Below, piece after piece: positions 62,657-64,000 of a stretch of 64,000 bases of DNA. The stretch is from Dethiobacter alkaliphilus (GTDB lineage: Bacteria > Bacillota > Dethiobacteria > DTU022 > UBA8154): positions 1 to 64,000 of the forward strand of contig JAENYV010000014.1 in NCBI GenBank assembly GCA_016841605.1, in the 5' to 3' direction. The notes beneath the pieces are model-generated. The model had not been told where the DNA came from, made no database searches, and saw nothing but the letters and a program-made list of their open reading frames with translations. The translations under genes were made by a program, and so were the position numbers. Within the stretch, counting starts at the first letter, position 1; each line of letters starts with the position of its first letter.

Positions 62657-64000
62657 TCAGCATATTAGCCGCTCGGTGGTGGCAACAGCATACTGTTTTC
62701 CTTCCTTATCAACCAACATTGTGGCTGTTATCCACACTTCGACCTTCTCTCCGTTTTTAGTAAGGCGTTGCGTTTGAAACGGCTCCAGCTTCTTACTTTG
62801 GGCCAGCCTTTTCACCATTTCCAAAGCTTCCCCGCTCCTCTCTTCCGGAACGATCTCGCTTATATTCATTCCTAACGCCTCACTCTCTCTCCAACCATAC
62901 AGTTTTTCCGCTCCAGGATTCCAGGCTAAAATTTTTCCTTCAAGGTCCTGCATGGTTACCGCATCGTTGGAGTCACGGACCACAACAGCCAAGTGGCTCA
63001 TTTCCTGCATGTGTTTTAGCTCGGTGATATCGATAAAGTTGATTACTGCTCCTTCAATGACGTTATCTATTGTGCGGTAAGGCAGGATACGCACCAGGTA
63101 CCAACCATCATTCTTTGTTCTGACTTCGACCTCTTTCGGCATAAGAGTATTCAGGACAGTCTGCACATCCTGCTCCAAAAGGTCATAGTTCAACAGATTG
63201 GAGACAATGTGGTTGACAGGACGGCCTAAATCGCTTTGAATCAGGTTGATTGCCCGGGTAGCCGGGGGAGTAAAGCGTTGAATAAGCAGCTGGTGATCCA
63301 CAAAGATCGTGCCCATGCCTGTCCCGAGCAACATGTTATTAATATCGTTATTGATTCTGTACAACTCTTCGATCTTTTTTTGCAGCTCCGTATTCACCGT
63401 TATCAGTTCCTCATTGAGCGATTGCAGTTCCTCCTTGGATGTCTCCAGTTCTTCATTGGCGGATTGAAATTCCTCATTGGTGGACTGCAGTTCTTCGTTG
63501 GAAGTTTCCAGCTCCTCAATGACGGTTTGCAGGTATTCTTCTTTATGCCGCAGTTCCCGTTCAAGATCAATAATACGTTCGTCTCTAGCAGAAGTTTCAT
63601 CCGCGTCTGCTGCTTCTGCAACGGAAGCCGCAACTTCTTTTCTTTGATCATTCTCTTCCGGAAAGATGACTTCTTCAAATATTACCATAAACAGATCCGA
63701 AAAAGGGGATGATTCTGCCGGAAACGGGCTGACCGTCAAATTTACAGTGGTAATTGCGCCGTTTCCCTTGACCCTCAGTCCCCGGAAAGTTACCGCTTTT
63801 TTTTCGGCTACTGCTTTGCGGATAGCAGTGGTTAGCTCCAACTTTAACCCCTCCCGCGCCATGTGAGTGATATTCAGACTAATTTCCCCGGGCGCGGGTT
63901 CCAGGTATTTACCGGTGCGTCTGTGAATGTAAAGGATTTCTCCTCGTTTGTTGATAGCTGCGCAGGCCGGAGTATAATGTTGTAAAAGCATTTTTTCCAC
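62657..64000 (-). CDS. CheB-CheR-PAS-type fusion, C-terminal part
   Basis: The 447 visible residues run to the window edge, so the N-terminus is missing. A PAS-like region (~10-110) is followed by the distinctive coiled coil ELETSNEELQSTNEEFQSAN with further EELETSKEELQSLNEEL heptads (~160-205), then two PAS domains (~215-330 and ~335-445). This coiled coil is the hallmark of CheB/CheR/PAS fusion proteins, which pair methylesterase and methyltransferase with sensor domains. The CheB and CheR parts should lie upstream, beyond 64000. No kinase domain is present in this part; the downstream hybrid kinase may supply it. Confidence 0.82.
   Translation of the reverse strand: MEKMLLQHYTPACAAINKRGEILYIHRRTGKYLEPAPGEISLNITHMAREGLKLELTTAIRKAVAEKKAVTFRGLRVKGNGAITTVNLTVSPFPAESSPFSDLFMVIFEEVIFPEENDQRKEVAASVAEAADADETSARDERIIDLERELRHKEEYLQTVIEELETSNEELQSTNEEFQSANEELETSKEELQSLNEELITVNTELQKKIEELYRINNDINNMLLGTGMGTIFVDHQLLIQRFTPPATRAINLIQSDLGRPVNHIVSNLLNYDLLEQDVQTVLNTLMPKEVEVRTKNDGWYLVRILPYRTIDNVIEGAVINFIDITELKHMQEMSHLAVVVRDSNDAVTMQDLEGKILAWNPGAEKLYGWRESEALGMNISEIVPEERSGEALEMVKRLAQSKKLEPFQTQRLTKNGEKVEVWITATMLVDKEGKQYAVATTERLIC

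Noticed and set aside
1-64000. CRISPR array
   Set aside because: No regularly spaced direct repeats of 24-40 bases were seen, nor any cas gene.

Overview
The window looks like chromosomal DNA of an endospore-forming Bacillota, most likely class Clostridia. The evidence is spoIIID, a SpoIIQ-like protein, spoIID, ywmB, a YheC/YheD protein and a CotH-family kinase; the order tRNA-Ser / large SRP RNA / dnaX / ybaB / recR; AGGAGG-type ribosome binding sites with many TTG starts; and several secreted proteins with copper-amine-oxidase-N (stalk) domains. Species cannot be named from this. Almost everything is on the minus strand.

Layout. (1) 0.1-2.5 kb: a large secreted Ig-like/stalk protein with a long, possibly structured leader. 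(2) 2.9-6.7 kb: an AT-rich island of toxin-antitoxin genes, some intact (DinJ-YafQ, VapBC, MntA) and some broken (HicB-like, Doc, HepT), with a gutted tyrosine recombinase. (3) 7.0-19.7 kb: an envelope-polymer run with an SDR epimerase, murJ, a secreted beta-propeller/stalk protein, an NAGPA-type glycosidase with stalk domains, a DUF5693 membrane protein, wecB, tagO-like, a PHP protein and mbl. (4) 19.8-24.9 kb: the sporulation node spoIIID, spoIIQ-like, spoIID, murA, ywmB, with spoIID inverted and divergent sigma-F-like and sigma-E-like promoters. (5) 25.0-28.9 kb: a lytic transglycosylase, recR, ybaB, dnaX, SRP RNA and tRNA-Ser(GGA). (6) 29.0-33.8 kb: HD nucleotidase, DEAD-box helicase, cold-shock protein with a leader complementary to its own Shine-Dalgarno, YheC/D ATP-grasp and cyclophilin. 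(7) 33.9-40.0 kb: a GAF-PAS-SpoIIE phosphatase-HATPase fusion, a stalk/SH3/AMIN/amidase_3 hydrolase and an MFS exporter.

(8) 40.1-52.4 kb is the most unusual part: a one-direction block of response regulator, sensor kinase, HtrA protease, VTC-type polyphosphate polymerase, DUF4956 membrane protein, CotH kinase, MacA-like adaptor, MacB-like ATPase and permease, and a TolC-like protein. CotH and MacA both have Met/Gly/Arg-rich segments, which suggests (inference) one regulated cell-surface system. (9) 52.5-64 kb: a DinG/XPD-type helicase, an esterase with a divergent TetR regulator, a fused HyuA-HyuB 5-oxoprolinase, a hybrid histidine kinase, and the end of a CheB-CheR-PAS-type protein that runs off the window.

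A family of short intergenic repeats is scattered through the window. The largest copy, 295 bp with perfect 13-bp terminal inverted repeats, sits between macA and the macB-type ATPase gene. Several copies lie directly against stop codons.
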